Notes: generated by a model not told the origin, from the sequence alone. A DNA stretch of 64,000 bases from Sorghum bicolor (GCF_000003195.3 NC_012873.2:16729202-16793201), one strand, 5' to 3'; numbered from the stretch's first letter, positions 22,469 to 34,095 are shown. Translations and numbers: made by a program.

Positions 22469-25022
22469 TTAGAAGAATGTCCCTTCTGGAGGCTGCACTA
22501 ACTTTCGATTCTGTGAGGCAGCCATCTCTTTCTTGAGCTGGGTTAGGATGTTCTCCATCGTGTAGTCCCGCTGCCAGTTTGCTAGCAAACCAAACTTCTT
22601 TGGATCAACCTACATGGATGCACCGATAGTTAAATAAGTTGTGTGAATCCCCTTGTGCATGCTCAGTTGCTCATACAGGCATGACAGAGACAGAGAAGAG
22701 CAAGGCAGTGATTACCACTCCTGTCTCGTGATTAACACATGTCATGTTGATTCTTGAGTGGAATCTGACAGATGGTGGCTTCTCAGGATAGTCCTTGTCA
22801 CAAAACAACTTAAGCTGGTAGATGCGACCCTCATGTACAGTCTGACAAGAGAAACATTGCAGAAAGTGGACATTAATTAGATAGCCAAGAGAAGTAACTC
22901 TAAGTAAATTGTAAAAGACTCTGTGCTGTTGTTAGAGAAGGGCGCCAGATGGTTGAATATTCAATGATTTGCTACATACCCCAAGCAGTTTTCTTGCAAT
23001 GTGATGTAAAAAATGGGATGTCCACAAATTTATTTATTCATATCTCAGGAGAAAGAATCATCATGGTTAATCATATACTAATGCATTAATCTACAATCAC
23101 TGTTGTCACCATCCTTTTCTCCATGCTATTAGAGATTGAACAGCCATGGTTGGTTGAAACAATTTAATTAGACATTGTATAGACAAAAATTAAGGTGCAT
23201 GCAGGTGTTGCAGCACAGTAGTAGTAGTTGCCAGTTGAGCATGTCCATATCTTATTAAAAGAAAGGCACATGAAAGCTCAAGAGGATGAGATTGTGCTCA
23301 CATTGTGAGGGCCAATGATGGTACCAGTCCATGACCGCATATAGATGTCATCTGCATCATCCATTCCATAGCTCACTGTCCCATCACCAATGCCCTTCTC
23401 TCCACGCTCAAGCTCTTCTAATAGCCTGAAGTTCCGAGGAACTGCGTTTTTTACAATTTGTCAGTTACGCAATCAGGTAATGTAATGAATTCTACCAGTA
23501 ATCTACTAAATCAATCTTATATGTCATAAAAACAGGAAGTGAGCCTAACTCAGTTTGGTGACAGATATGGGCGCGCACCCCACTACCCAAGTTCAAGTCT
23601 TCTTTTTGCACAAATTTGGGTGTCTATATCTTAATATTTACAATGCACCTAGTTCCTCCTATATTGATTTAGATTACTGTAAGGCCTTTTTTACATAAAG
23701 CAGCAAACAACCCTGTAGAAAAGCATTGAACTAAAGTAGAATAAGGACATTGGCAAACATAAGGAAGAACAATATGACTGACACTCAACCTATATGCAGA
23801 CACAAAAAATAGCCAAAAAGGGGGATTAGTAGTCTTAGAATAGATAATATGTGCATATCTTGCACGCATCATTCTTCGTGCAAATCAGTCTGCGTAGTTT
23901 TAATTGAATGAGTGACCTCAAAAATGAAACAAAAAAGAAATATTACTGCTCATCTTTGGGTTGTATGGAAACATTTTATTCCTCAAAAAGAAAATACAGA
24001 GTCCAGGCAAAACCATCATCTGGTATGTATTGCAAGGTAAAAAGGAACAAAAGAAGCATTAGTGGCACTAGTTATCTCCTATTCATCCCTTGCTCTCGTT
24101 TTACATGCACATGAGCTTTAAGAAAAGTGAGCTCCATTTTGAATAGAACAACCCTGTAGTAAACGAAAAATAATACTGGCTGATGAAAGCACCATGGCAG
24201 CACAAGGATGACAAATAGATCCACTGTCAGCCTTCATGCAAAAACTCAACCAAGCAAAAATTATATCCATACTGTCATTTTCATGATCAAGAGAATGCAT
24301 TGCTTCTTTAATTTCTCGCAAACTCAAATGTCCAATTGCACTGCTACCACAATACCTAACCCCAAATCATTTATTCATGACATATGAACTTCAATTTATT
24401 ATAACTAAAGTATACCAGATACGGACTTGCACAACTGAGAAAAGAATCAGGAAACCAGAGCATTGGGTGCAAAAGGAAACACAATCAAGAAGCCAGAGCA
24501 TTGGATGCAAAAGGAAACACAATCAGGAAACCAGAGCATTGGATGCAAAAGGAAACACTTAGTAGTGCCAAACGCACCCGCTCGATTCCCCTCGAAATGC
24601 TTAAAAAATTAATTGAATCCAATCAATCAGATATTCCTAGCAAAATCAACACCAGTTCTGAACCAGTACAAAGCATTCATAGGGCTGTCAATCTTGCGTG
24701 CAAGTAGGACCGGCCGATTCTCTAGCAATCAGTCAAACCCAGCAGGAATAGTAACGCATCTAGGTTATCCGCGATACAGTATCCAATAGAACAATCCGTC
24801 CAACCTAACCCGAACAATAGCACCACACATGCATTCCTCTCCAGCCATAGTCGAATCGTATCACCCAGGGCGCAGATCGGGGCACGCCCGTCCCGCGCAA
24901 GGTAGACCAAAGACCGGATCGGATCGGGAGATGAGATCCACGGCAGAAGGGGAAAAAAAAAAAGTGGGTCAGGTTACTTTACCGACGACGCTCGATCCGG
25001 CGCCGGAGCTTCCCAGCGTCAT
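22469..25022 (-). CDS. UEV1: Ubiquitin-conjugating enzyme E2 variant 1 (UEV1/MMS2-like), 4 exons
   Basis: Minus-strand gene with coding exons 24983-25022, 23302-23441, 22716-22841 and 22469-22609, all with GT-AG junctions. Together they give 447 bp, 148 codons before the stop. The protein starts [18 protein letters not shown] and has the E2 fold through [22 protein letters not shown] and [12 protein letters not shown]. The region that carries the catalytic cysteine in true E2 enzymes reads [12 protein letters not shown] (about residues 90-101) without the active-site HPN context, as expected for a UEV. The protein ends [11 protein letters not shown] proteins partner Ubc13 to build lysine-63-linked ubiquitin chains, acting in DNA damage tolerance and signalling in nucleus and cytosol. 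Exon phases agree throughout and no lesion is seen. Intron 1 is long (1541 bp). Confidence 0.95.
24445..24558. repeat. 38-bp tandem repeat, three copies, in UEV1 intron 1
   Basis: Three head-to-tail copies of a 38-base unit start at 24445, 24483 and 24521. Each begins AATCA(G/A)GAA and ends AAAAGGAAACAC. Copies differ at only a few positions. Confidence 0.9.
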
Positions 25023-25048
25023 CGCCGGTGGATGGATCGGCCGGGCAA

Positions 25049-25072
25049 CGGGAGGGAGGGAGGGAGGGAGAG
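25049..25072. repeat. (GGGA)n low-complexity tract in the UEV1 leader
   Basis: A run of GGGA units lies 27-50 bases upstream of the UEV1 start on the minus strand, where it reads as a CT-rich leader. Pyrimidine-rich 5' untranslated regions are common in constitutively expressed plant genes. Confidence 0.75.
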
Positions 25073-25225
25073 GGTTTGGGGGTTTCGCCCTCGGGCAGGA
25101 TGAAGAGGCAGGAAAAAGCAGCGGCTGCGGCTGCGCACAAAGCAAAGGCTGGAGACCGAGCGAGGGCGACACGGTTGTTCGCTCTGATTCCTCTTGTTGG
25201 GCTTCAGGTTTTGTTTTTATCAAAA

Positions 25226-26186
25226 GGAAGAAGTCCACTTTACGCCCCTCAACTTTCCCAAAAGTCTGATTTTCATCCCTGAACTTCAAAACCAGGTAAA
25301 ATACATCCCTCAATTTTTGAAACCATGCATATTACGTCCCTGACATGGCTATGAGCGGTTTTGAAGGCAGTTTTGTCTTTTTTATTTTTATTTATTTTGG
25401 CTGAATATTTGTAAAATTATAGTAAATCACATAAAATTCATAAAATAGTAAATCTGATTTTGTTGGACTCCAGATAAGTAGATCTACATAGTGAACATAT
25501 AATGTAGTATGCTTTAGTACAAAATTTTTATTGTAGCTTTAGATCTGTGTTTTTCTATAATTAATTAGAATAATTCATAGCTATAGTTTGTGTGGTCTAA
25601 TTGTGGTGATTTTTTATGTTAGACTAATTATTATATGTTTAAACTATGGTAAAAATTTCATACTCATTAGATCATGTATAACTTAGTTATAGATTTATTA
25701 TAATTTAACAAGCATAAACCTAAATAAATCTATAACTAAGTAATACGTGATTCAATGAGTATAAAATTTTTACTATAACTCAAACATAGAATAATTAGCT
25801 CACCATATAAATTTCATCACAATTGGACCATAGAAAATGTAGCTATAATTAGTCTAATTAATTACAGAAAAACATAGATCTAAAGATGCATCAAAAAAAT
25901 TTGTACTAGAACATACTATATTATATATTCAATATGTAGATCTACTGATCTAAAGTCCAACAAAATTGAGTTTTTAATTTTATGATTTTTATATGATTTA
26001 TTGTGATTTTTCAAAATATTCAGCCAAAATAAATAAAAAGAAAAAGGTAAAACCGCTTTCAAAACCAGGTCAAGGATGTAATGTGCACAGTTTAAAAGTT
26101 GAGGGATGTATTTTGTCCGGTTTTAAAGTTCAGGGACGAAAATCAGACTTTCGCGAAAGTTGAGGGACGTAAAGTAGACTTTTTTC
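25226..26186. mobile_element. Fold-back Mutator-type MITE with 9-bp target duplication
   Basis: A 961-bp palindromic element. Its left end GGAAGAAGTCCACTTTACG and right end (reverse complement GAAAAAAGTCTACTTTACG) are inverted repeats. The inversion continues inward for almost the whole length to a centre near 25710 (a long AT hairpin around TTATAGATTTATT). It is flanked on both sides by the identical 9 bases TTATCAAAA (25217-25225 and 26187-26195). A 9-bp duplication is characteristic of Mutator-like elements. It has no transposase and sits about 200 bp upstream of the UEV1 start codon. Confidence 0.85.
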
Positions 26187-26195
26187 TTATCAAAA

Positions 26196-26789
26196 TCACG
26201 GACGGGGCGGCTGATGTTGTCATAACATTTTTTTATTTATATATTCTTTTCTCACTCGAAGAATATATGCCACATTTCAGCAGTGAACAATTCGCCCCCA
26301 AATGAAAAACAGCGACGGATCAAATTCATGTTCTTCATCTCTTGGCTCAAATTCATCCTCTGTGTTGACCGGCAAATATGACCGGGGAGCGAGTTAGAAG
26401 ATGAAACAAGAAAAACACATACAAAGATCAAAAAAATGGCTCGTCTCATAATTTTTTGCAGAAATAGGCTTAGCCAGCTTAAGATAGTATTTCGTACTTT
26501 TTTAAATGTATAATGAACTTTATCATTGTGTTCCTTTCGTTGAGACAATAAAAAAACATATATAGATCATCCAATTTGCGTTTCGTATGAATTTCTAGGG
26601 GGCTGAATCATCAGGTTTCAAAAGTTAGATTTTTTTTTCCAAAGTGAAGAATGGATTACACCTTTGCATTCTACTCGTCGAGGTAATAAAAAAACATATA
26701 TAAGTTGTCTCATTTAGAGTCTCAACAGAGAAATTACGGCTTCCAGAAGATTTTTTTTTTATATGACCTAAAAAACCTAGCTTAGCTAA
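26196..26789. other. Intergenic, nothing recognised
   Basis: AT-rich sequence without a supported ORF or element end. Two similar short segments containing AATAAAAAAACATATATA (26547-26564 and 26685-26702) suggest an old local duplication. Confidence 0.4.
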
Positions 26790-27033
26790 GGCCTTGTTTA
26801 GTTCACCCTAAAAACCAAAAACTTTTCAAGATTTTCCTATCACATCGAATCTTACGACATATATATGAAGTATTAAATATAAACAAAAACAAAAACTAAT
26901 TATACATTTTATCTGTAAATCACGAGATGAATCTTTTGAGCCTAATTAGTTTATGATTGGACAATGTTTGTCAAATAAAAACAAAAATGCTACAGTACCG
27001 AAATCCAAAATCTTTTCGGGACTAAACAAGACC
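26790..27033. mobile_element. Tourist-like MITE (GGCCTTGTTTAGTTC family), copy 1
   Basis: It begins GGCCTTGTTTAGTTC and ends GGGACTAAACAAGACC, imperfect terminal inverted repeats, with a TTGACAA-type AT-rich core. The same family recurs at 27034, 50316, 50878, 54850/60020, 60126 and 60347. The ends and TAA/TTA flanks fit the PIF/Harbinger (Tourist) type, an assignment from memory of the family. Confidence 0.65.
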
Positions 27034-27268
27034 TTAGTTGAGGAAATAAAAAGTTTTTAGGTATCGTAACACTTTCATTTTTATTTGACAAATGTTTTTC
27101 AATCATGGACTAACTAGGCTCAAAAGATTCGTCTCGCAAATTACTGACAAACTGTGTAATTAGTTATTTTTTATTTATATTTAATGTTCCATGCATGTGC
27201 CCTAAGATTCGATGTGATGGAAAATCTTAAAAAGTTTTTGGGTTTTAGATGTAAAAAAACAAGGCCTG
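27034..27268. mobile_element. Tourist-like MITE, copy 2, opposite orientation
   Basis: The core (CTAACTAGGCTCAAAAGATTCGT) is the reverse complement of the corresponding part of the preceding copy, and the end reads AAAACAAGGCC. Its left end is degenerate (TTAGTTGAGGAAAT). It abuts copy 1, forming a head-to-head pair. Confidence 0.6.
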
Positions 27269-28601
27269 ATTTTTCCATACTGAGATTTTCTTGTTGTAAA
27301 CCAATCTGATCTCATGAGAAACTTCCAAATTACGTGTGGAATAAAATTTTAACTAGATTTTTCTGTGACGAAAGAAGAATTATATTAGATAATAGCTCGC
27401 TACATAAATACGTTACAAGCACTCTGAATTACACAAAGTCATTTAAATTATACCTAAGTTGTGAATAGCATCAGATCTCAAAACCAAACCTGTACGACCT
27501 GCTTATGTGGTAGGCCCTAGAACTGTCCTGAACAGCTTTGTGGTATGGATGACCGCACAGGCAAACACTGGGCAAAAGCCCTGAGAACAGATGCCCAACG
27601 AACGACGGCCAACATTTGTGTAAGCAGAGTTGAGAAACTTCATCTTTCTATTATTTTTTTTCTTCTTCTTTCTACCATCGTAGAATGAGAAAGACCGATC
27701 TGAAACTTATTTTCCCTAGTCCTTCATCGTGGCTAGATCTAACTACGATAAAATGGAAAAGAGACTCGAGAAAATTATTCGATGGCGACGACATCATCTC
27801 CGTCTTGATGTTGTCGTCTGGAAATAAAAGTCTCCATGTCGTCAAATCGATGAGGATGCAGATGTCGTAATTGTTGCCTGCATCTTCATCAGAGCCGCCA
27901 TGGAGAAAATGATTTCACTCTACCATCTCACCATCACCGAGAAGAGGAGGAGAAATTAAATCTCCAAAACTAAAAACTTGGCATGAAGAGACTCTAACTC
28001 TAAATGCTCGATCTAGTGGAAAAACTTATTAAAAATGATGGATCCCACTCCCTCCGGCCTCCGGTGATTATCACCGGAGGGGAGGGAGGGGGACTAACGG
28101 TAATTGAGGTAGGAGCGACGGCGGCAGCGACGGCGCGAGCCCTATTCATCGACGGTGTTATGGTGAGCCGTGACAAATTTTTAACTAGATTAAGATCACC
28201 CCCTCTATTTATATAAGAGAATCATCACTAATTATCATCAAAAACACATATCTACCTTACTTTTTTATCACTAAACCCTAGTTATTCTAACCACTTGTAC
28301 AAACATGTCTCTCAACAAGATTTGTTGATGTTTTAGATGGTCGTGCTGGTTATAGGACAATATCATTGTGTGCCTCCTCGATGGGTCTTCCCGAGAGCTA
28401 TTCATGGGTTTTTCAGTTGAACAAGCATGAATCTCCCTGCTTTTGGGACCTCTTTCCCCTGCGTATTTAAGCCATGTGTGGCCTTAGGCGATCTAACCCC
28501 TACCAGTGTGTGACCTAAATTAGTCTCAACACAGCTTTTGGTGACTTCATGGGAATGAAGCAAAACAGATCTACTAAGATGGTTGGCAACTTCATGCGAA
28601 T
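27269..28601. other. Intergenic, one short hairpin, no gene supported
   Basis: No ORF here resembles a known protein. A near-perfect hairpin with a 10-base stem and 3-base loop (CCTCCGGTGA TTA TCACCGGAGG) lies at 28058-28080, and a minus-strand TATATAAAT box lies near 28206-28214. The last part repeats a short block (GGAATGAAGCAAAA) that is also found just right of element D. Confidence 0.4.
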
Positions 28602-29017
28602 TGTGGGGGTATAAACTCCTATAGCCTCATAGCTAGACATGAGCCGCACAATCGGAGGTACCCCAGCACAAAAGATAAAGACGTGTTGCGCATGACGCTG
28701 GTCGACGTGTACTGCAAGGCTACAAGAAGATATTGTACCAAATAAAATATTTTACTTGTAACTTTGTCCCTTCACAGTATATAAGGAGGGGCAGGGGTCT
28801 CTTAGAGGATAGGTCATACATATCTCATTACATCTCGTATCATCAATATAGTCAGACGCAAGACATAAGTATTACGCCCTAACGATGACCGAACCTGGAT
28901 AAAATCTTTGTCTTTGTCTTGCGTCACCATCTAGTTTGTAGCTTGCGCACCTGTCTGCCGACAATCTACTACCTTAGGCATACCCCTAGGTAGACCGCTG
29001 ATCATATTTCATCGATA
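28602..29017 (+). repeat. Element D 5' LTR
   Basis: Starts TGTGGGGGTATAAACTCC and ends ATTTCATCGATA. TATA box TATATAA at 28778-28784. A CCGAACCTGGATAAAATC block lies downstream in U5. It is clearly homologous along its whole length to 32207-32621. Confidence 0.8.
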
Positions 29018-29711
29018 GTGGCACACCAGGTAGAGGGTGTGCATACAGCTTCCCAGGCGAATTAGATGGTCATCATCTCTAACTTTGGGGCCGTGGCGGA
29101 CGGCATCACGTTCATCGTCGACCAAATCACCTCGACCACTGGCTTCAATAGCTTCGCAACCACGACCATGGAGGAGGCGCAGATCTGATCTGCGGCGATC
29201 ACTTCTACACCGGCATCGGCTACGACTTCGACTACTCCAGCAATATCTCCGACCACGCTGACAACGCATCGCTCGCTTTCCTGCTACAAAGGGAGGTAGA
29301 TCGATAACACCAACCTACTCGAGGCTATCGACTAAGTTGCTTGGCCTACTTGCTCTGACCACCTGTCGTATTGTAATAATAATCACCGTGAAAAATGGCG
29401 CTACGACAATCGTGATCACTGTCATGACCACACGTCGAAAAAGCTCGAGAGCCACACAAATTTGTTGAGATTTTCATCCAAAGAAAAGTGAATTTTTAAT
29501 CTTTTATTTATTTTTGGCATAATGTTCTCTATAATGTCCTTGACATGATTATCCTTCAAATAACTTTTGCTTAATGGTTAGTCGACTAGTTTTTTCTCCT
29601 ACTCGAGTTTTCTAGAGTTGGCGATGTCTCGAACTCCTCCCTATATGTGCACGAGATCCGCTCTCTGCGTTCCGAGTGGTCGGTAGTAGCTCTCTGGCGA
29701 GACTGGCAATC
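29018..29711 (+). pseudogene. Element D 5' internal region with gag-like remnant
   Basis: After the primer-binding region, a short open stretch (MVIISNFGAVADGITFIVDQ, from about 29066) may be the relic of a gag start. It soon meets a stop at about 29186. No conserved domain is visible. Confidence 0.35.
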
Positions 29712-31227
29712 TGAAAGGACCTGATTGGCCTAGAGGGGGGTGAATAGGCCTCTTAACAAAACCTGAAACTCACAAACTTGAATTTGTGGAAGTTAGATAC
29801 CTGACCGGAAGTTCTGGTAGTCTGGATCGAAAGTTCCGGTCGGCACGACCAGAACTTTCAGTGCAGACTCACTGGACTTCTGATTCCCTAAAAGTGCTAC
29901 AAAATCAGAGAAAAGCAAGTTTGGATTTCAAATCTATTGTTACCACACCCTCCTAAAGGTTGTTGGAGTTGAGGTTGAGCTCCTCAAGATTTGATTCTAC
30001 ACCAAATTGTAGAACTAAGCCACCCACCTATGAAATAGGAAGTATAGAGGAAGAACAACAAGAACACAGTGCACAAAGGGTGGTCGAAGCCACCGCCACA
30101 GCAAGACAAATGATTTTTACCGAGGTTCGGCAATCTCCACTAAGGACTACGTCCTCGTTGTTGAGGTGACCACTAAGGTCTGACCACAAAGGTCTCCTCC
30201 CTCAAGTAACCACAAAGGTCAACTTGAGATATCCACTAAGAATCAAGAGGTAATACAAACACTTTGGGGTGCCCTCACAAGTAAGTCAACACGAGCAACC
30301 ACAAAGAACACCTAGCCGGCTAGGGTTCGAAGAACCCAAGAGTAATAGACACAAACCAAGCCGACAAGTTGGGAAAACCAAGTGCTCAAGTTGTAGATCG
30401 ATGCTCCCACTCTCTAATCTCACTTCCCTAGCTCAAACAATCAAAGATTGAGGCTTGGAGGCAAAGGGTGAGAGAGAGAGTAGGTGAGTCACAGCTTGGA
30501 GAGAGTAAGAAGGTAGAGATTAAGTATTTTATGTTTGGGAAACAGTTAGAAATGGTGTCGAGTGGTATATATAGTAAGGTACCAGAAGTTCCGGTACCAG
30601 GGACCAGAACTTTCGGTCCTCCCAGATCTAACGATTAAGAAGGCTTGGTCCTACTAGGACTTCTGATTAGGAACCGAAAGCGAATCGATGCACGCGAGGT
30701 CATGCGAGCAAAAACTATCGCTGACTTCTGGTGGAGGACCGGAACTTCTGGTCGGACAACGAAAGTGATTAAAGCGACACGAGGCAACCCGCAGATTTTT
30801 CACTGCGTGGACATTTGGTCCCGAACCAGAACTTCTGGTCCGTATCGGGACTTCCGGTCAGTCACCAGAAGTGATTTCTGAAACACGGGCGCGCCTCCCC
30901 GGACCTAACTGGAACTTCTGGTCAGGCATTCTCAGCTAAAAGACTAACAACGAGAGCACTCTTTATCCCCAGTTTGCCAACTAGTTTTGTGTCCCTTTTG
31001 ATAGTGCGGCGTTTCCTATTACCCAAACAAAGATGAAAAGATGTTGAAGTCCTTGAGTTCAAACAACTTTTATCCATCAAAGTTTAGGATGTTATTGGTC
31101 ACCGGATGTGTTCATTCAATTCCATCAATGGACTAATACCTTTAGATTGCACTTGACAAACAGATTAGTCCCTAAGTTGATTGTCATTAATTATCCAAAA
31201 CCCACATTAGGGGTGAATGTACTTACA
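29712..31227 (+). mobile_element. Solo LTR nested in element D
   Basis: A 1516-bp sequence with TG...CA ends (TGAAAGGACCTGATTGGCC ... GTGAATGTACTTACA) flanked by the identical 5 bases CAATC (29707-29711 and 31228-31232). A TATA box TATATATA lies at 30566-30573. There is no internal coding region, so it is best explained as the product of recombination between two LTRs. A GAACTTCTGGTC-type motif recurs many times within it. Confidence 0.75.
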
Positions 31228-31429
31228 CAATCCTACGCTTGCCTAGGCCCTGCGCCTCATGCTCTAGATTGTTGGTCAGACCAGAGCTGGTGTAAGCTCT
31301 AGGATAAATTAACTACTCATGCTAACTTTAATATAATAAAAAAGCTAGAATCTTATATCAATGCTGAATTTTTTCTCTAGAGTTTATTTGTACATCATAT
31401 ACTACATATTCTCCATATTTATTCTTTAG

Positions 31430-31690
31430 AGCTTGGCTCAGTCAACAAGCTATGCTTGGGGGCTCGTTGATTATTTCCTACGCTCTACTCGGGAACTGCT
31501 CCGACCATCCAGCACGTTTACGTTCTCCACCACGCTCGAGAACTCATTGATCATTTCCTATGTTGTGCTCGGGGACTGCCCGATCACTAAACACGTTTAC
31601 ATTTCTAACCACGCCTGGGGACTCATCGACCACTCCTTGTACTGTGCTCACGGACTACTCCGATCACTCTCTAATCACAGCTTAGGGACC
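31430..31690 (+). repeat. Degenerate tandem repeat in element D
   Basis: About three to four units of roughly 85 bp share the phrases GCTCGGGGACT, CCGATCACT and CACGTTTAC. Low-copy tandem repeats of this kind are common in the non-coding interior of non-autonomous LTR elements. Confidence 0.6.
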
Positions 31691-32206
31691 ACTATTCTCA
31701 GTTACATATGAATTAGACGTATACAACTAAGGAGTGATTTTAATTTTTGAGACCTTGCTATAAGACTCATACTTCGTTTTCCAGCAAGCTCGAGGACTAC
31801 ATCAGTACGATACACCTGGCGATGCATCTCAGTATTATAATTTCTAAGCAACCTTTTTAGATCCTGGCATCATGTGCCTATGTCACCTACTACCAAGCTC
31901 AGGACTAAGTGGACACACTTCACATTATGGTGAATATGCTTGTTTTTTAACCCTATATTTTTCAGAAAAGTAAAGTGCACACTTCATGAGGAAAAAATCT
32001 TTTTCTCAAGAGCACCATGTATTCTTCGGACAACTTGCTTCTTCGATATTAACGGTGGTCGACTGTCATCTAAACTAGTTGGAACACTGTCATAACTGCT
32101 TGGGCAACGTTCCTACTGGTCGGAGGCATCAAGAACCCAAATCTCACTGGTCGAAGAAGATTAAGATGTCGTATCGTATCACAATATATGGAGCTCGGGG
32201 ACTAGC

Positions 32207-32621
32207 TGTAGGGGTATAAACTTCTATAGCCTCATGGCTAGACATGGGCCGCACCATCGGAGGTGGCCCAACCCAAAAGAGAAGACGTGCTGCGCACGAC
32301 GCTGGTCGACGTGCACTGCAAGGCTACAAGAAGATATTGTACCAAATAGGATACTTTACTTGTAACTCTATCCCTTCATAGTATATAAGGAGGGGCATGA
32401 GTCCCTTAGAGGACAGGCCATACACATCTCATTACATCTCATATCATGAATACAATCAGACGCAGAACGTATGTGTTATGCCCTCACGGCGGCCGAACCT
32501 GGATAAAATCCTTGTCTTTGTCTTGCGTCATCATCTAGTTTGTAGCTTGCGCACCTGTCTGCCAACAATCTACTATCTTGAGCATACCCCTAGGTAGACT
32601 GCCGACCATATTTTGTCGACA
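32207..32621 (+). repeat. Element D 3' LTR
   Basis: Starts TGTAGGGGTATAAACTTC and ends TTTTGTCGACA. It has the same TATA box and U5 block as the left LTR, with many scattered substitutions, so the insertion is not recent. Confidence 0.8.
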
Positions 32622-33178
32622 GGAATGAAGCAAAATAGATCAAGTAAGATGGCTGATAGAGAGCCTTTAGTCGATCAACCTTTTGAGGAGGGTTCGTAAG
32701 ATGCTAGAGGAGAGGGTGAAGGCATGAGTTGCTACCGACATGGAGGATGCCCTGGCATGCTTCGGATGGACAGCAAGGAACTGTCAAGAAGATCAAAGAT
32801 ATCAACTTCAATCATCTTCCTACTACATATACATCTGATGTAAAAACAAATCAATCTCTCTTGATCTATTATTACGCATGATGAATTTGCTAAGATGATT
32901 CATAAGTTTTTTTAAATCTCTATAATTGATAATTTATAAATTAAACAAACTCATGGATATCTACAAGAAAAGGGAGGAAAAGAAGTCTGAATTTTCTGTT
33001 TTCTTCTCATGATGATTTTGTTTGTCTTGGTTGCTAGTCAATCTCAATATAGGATGCCGTTTAGCTTTGCGCAAGAGACCGACAAACTATGCATCGGCTA
33101 GCCAACCGAATTTGGCCTATTCAGCATCTAGAACTGATAGTGCCAAATTTGGGGGGGGGGGTTGGTGGTGGTGTGGTA
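32622..33178. other. Intergenic, nothing recognised
   Basis: No supported ORF or repeat boundary. A 10-base G run occurs at about 33151-33160. Confidence 0.4.
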
Positions 33179-33181
33179 TAA

Positions 33182-33476
33182 GAGCATCCCCAACCGTTTT
33201 GCATCATTGGTTTGGCAAATGAGGGAGTTTGCCAAGTCTTAAAAAAATATGGCAAAGGTGAAAAGAGGCAATCTCCAATGGTTTGGCATTAATCACTTCG
33301 CGCCAATTTTCCAATGCCAAGTGTGAACAGGTTGGCATATATGCCAATCCTTCCTCTCTTTTTGCCAAGTTAACAAAATTGCAAAGTCTAAATGCCAAAC
33401 CGTTGGATAAGTGTTTTTAAGACTTTTTGGCAAATACACGAATGCAAAGCTTATTTGCAAAACGGTTGGGATGCTC
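33182..33476. mobile_element. MITE with GAGCATCCCCAACCG ends
   Basis: Terminal inverted repeats GAGCATCCCCAACCGTTTTGC and GCAAAACGGTTGGGATGCTC, 295 bp. It is flanked by TAA on both sides (33179-33181 and 33477-33479). The 3-bp TAA duplication suggests a PIF/Harbinger-type element. Confidence 0.75.
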
Positions 33477-33479
33477 TAA

Positions 33480-34095
33480 GAGCATCTCCAAGGGAGTTTG
33501 CAAATAAATTTTGCATTTGGTGTTGTTTGCAAAGTCCCAAACACATTTGCAAAGTCTAAAAGTAGTCCAACTCCAAGGGACTTTGTATTTAGGACTTGGC
33601 AAACCGCACCTCCGAATTTTTTTTTCACCGATCGCGCCCGCGCGTTTTTTTCCCTTCGCGCCATTTTGACGTACGTCGTGCGTGCCAGTCGCCGCCCAGG
33701 CCAGGTCGCCGCCCAACCCAGGCCGCGTTCGTCGTTCGTCGCCGTCGTCGTTCGCGTCAGTTCGGCTCCGTCCACCTGGAGGGACGGCGGGCATGCGCGG
33801 CAGCTGGAGGGCGGGCGCGCGCGGTAGGGAGGGCGGACGCGCGCGGCAGGGAGGGCGGACGTGCGTAGAGAAATCGCGCGGGGTGGGGGGCTGGGGGAAC
33901 GAAGTCCGGCGTGGAAGGCCGAAATTGTAGATGCAAAGTGGTGGAAAGATTTGTATATATGCAAAGCCTCAACCTCTATTTGCAAAGTTAACCAAATTGC
34001 AAACCTTATTTGCAAAACCATTGGAGGAGTATTTTCTACTCTTTTTTGCAAATAGGGCAATGCAAAGTTTGTTTGCAAAGCCCTTGGAGATGCTC
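33480..34095. mobile_element. MITE with GC-rich internal cargo, adjacent to previous MITE
   Basis: Inverted ends GAGCATCTCCAAGGGAGTTT and GCCCTTGGAGATGCTC, 616 bp, flanked by TAA (33477-33479 and 34096-34098). The outer parts are AT-rich and related to the preceding MITE (repeated TTTGCAAA words). The interior at about 33620-33890 is very GC-rich (CGCGCCCGCGCG, GCCGCCCAGGCC), unlike the rest, as if a gene fragment had been captured. Confidence 0.7.

Larger units (their letters stand above)
28602..32621 (+). mobile_element. Element D: non-autonomous LTR retrotransposon
   Basis: Two similar LTRs (28602-29017 and 32207-32621) flank an internal region with no RT, integrase or protease. A primer-binding-like TGGCACACCAGGTAGAGG follows the left LTR at 29019, and a purine-rich GGAGCTCGGGGACTA precedes the right LTR. 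The flanking 5-mers CGAAT (28597-28601) and GGAAT (32622-32626) match at four of five bases, consistent with an old insertion. The internal region also holds a nested solo LTR (29712-31227). Confidence 0.8.

Noticed and set aside
23908..24707. Short ORFs within UEV1 intron 1
   Set aside because: They arise from intron sequence and the 38-bp repeat; they show no domain and no splice evidence for an extra exon.
29037..29269. Short overlapping arginine/serine-rich ORFs on both strands
   Set aside because: They are products of a GC-rich stretch in the interior of element D, without a domain and present in several frames.
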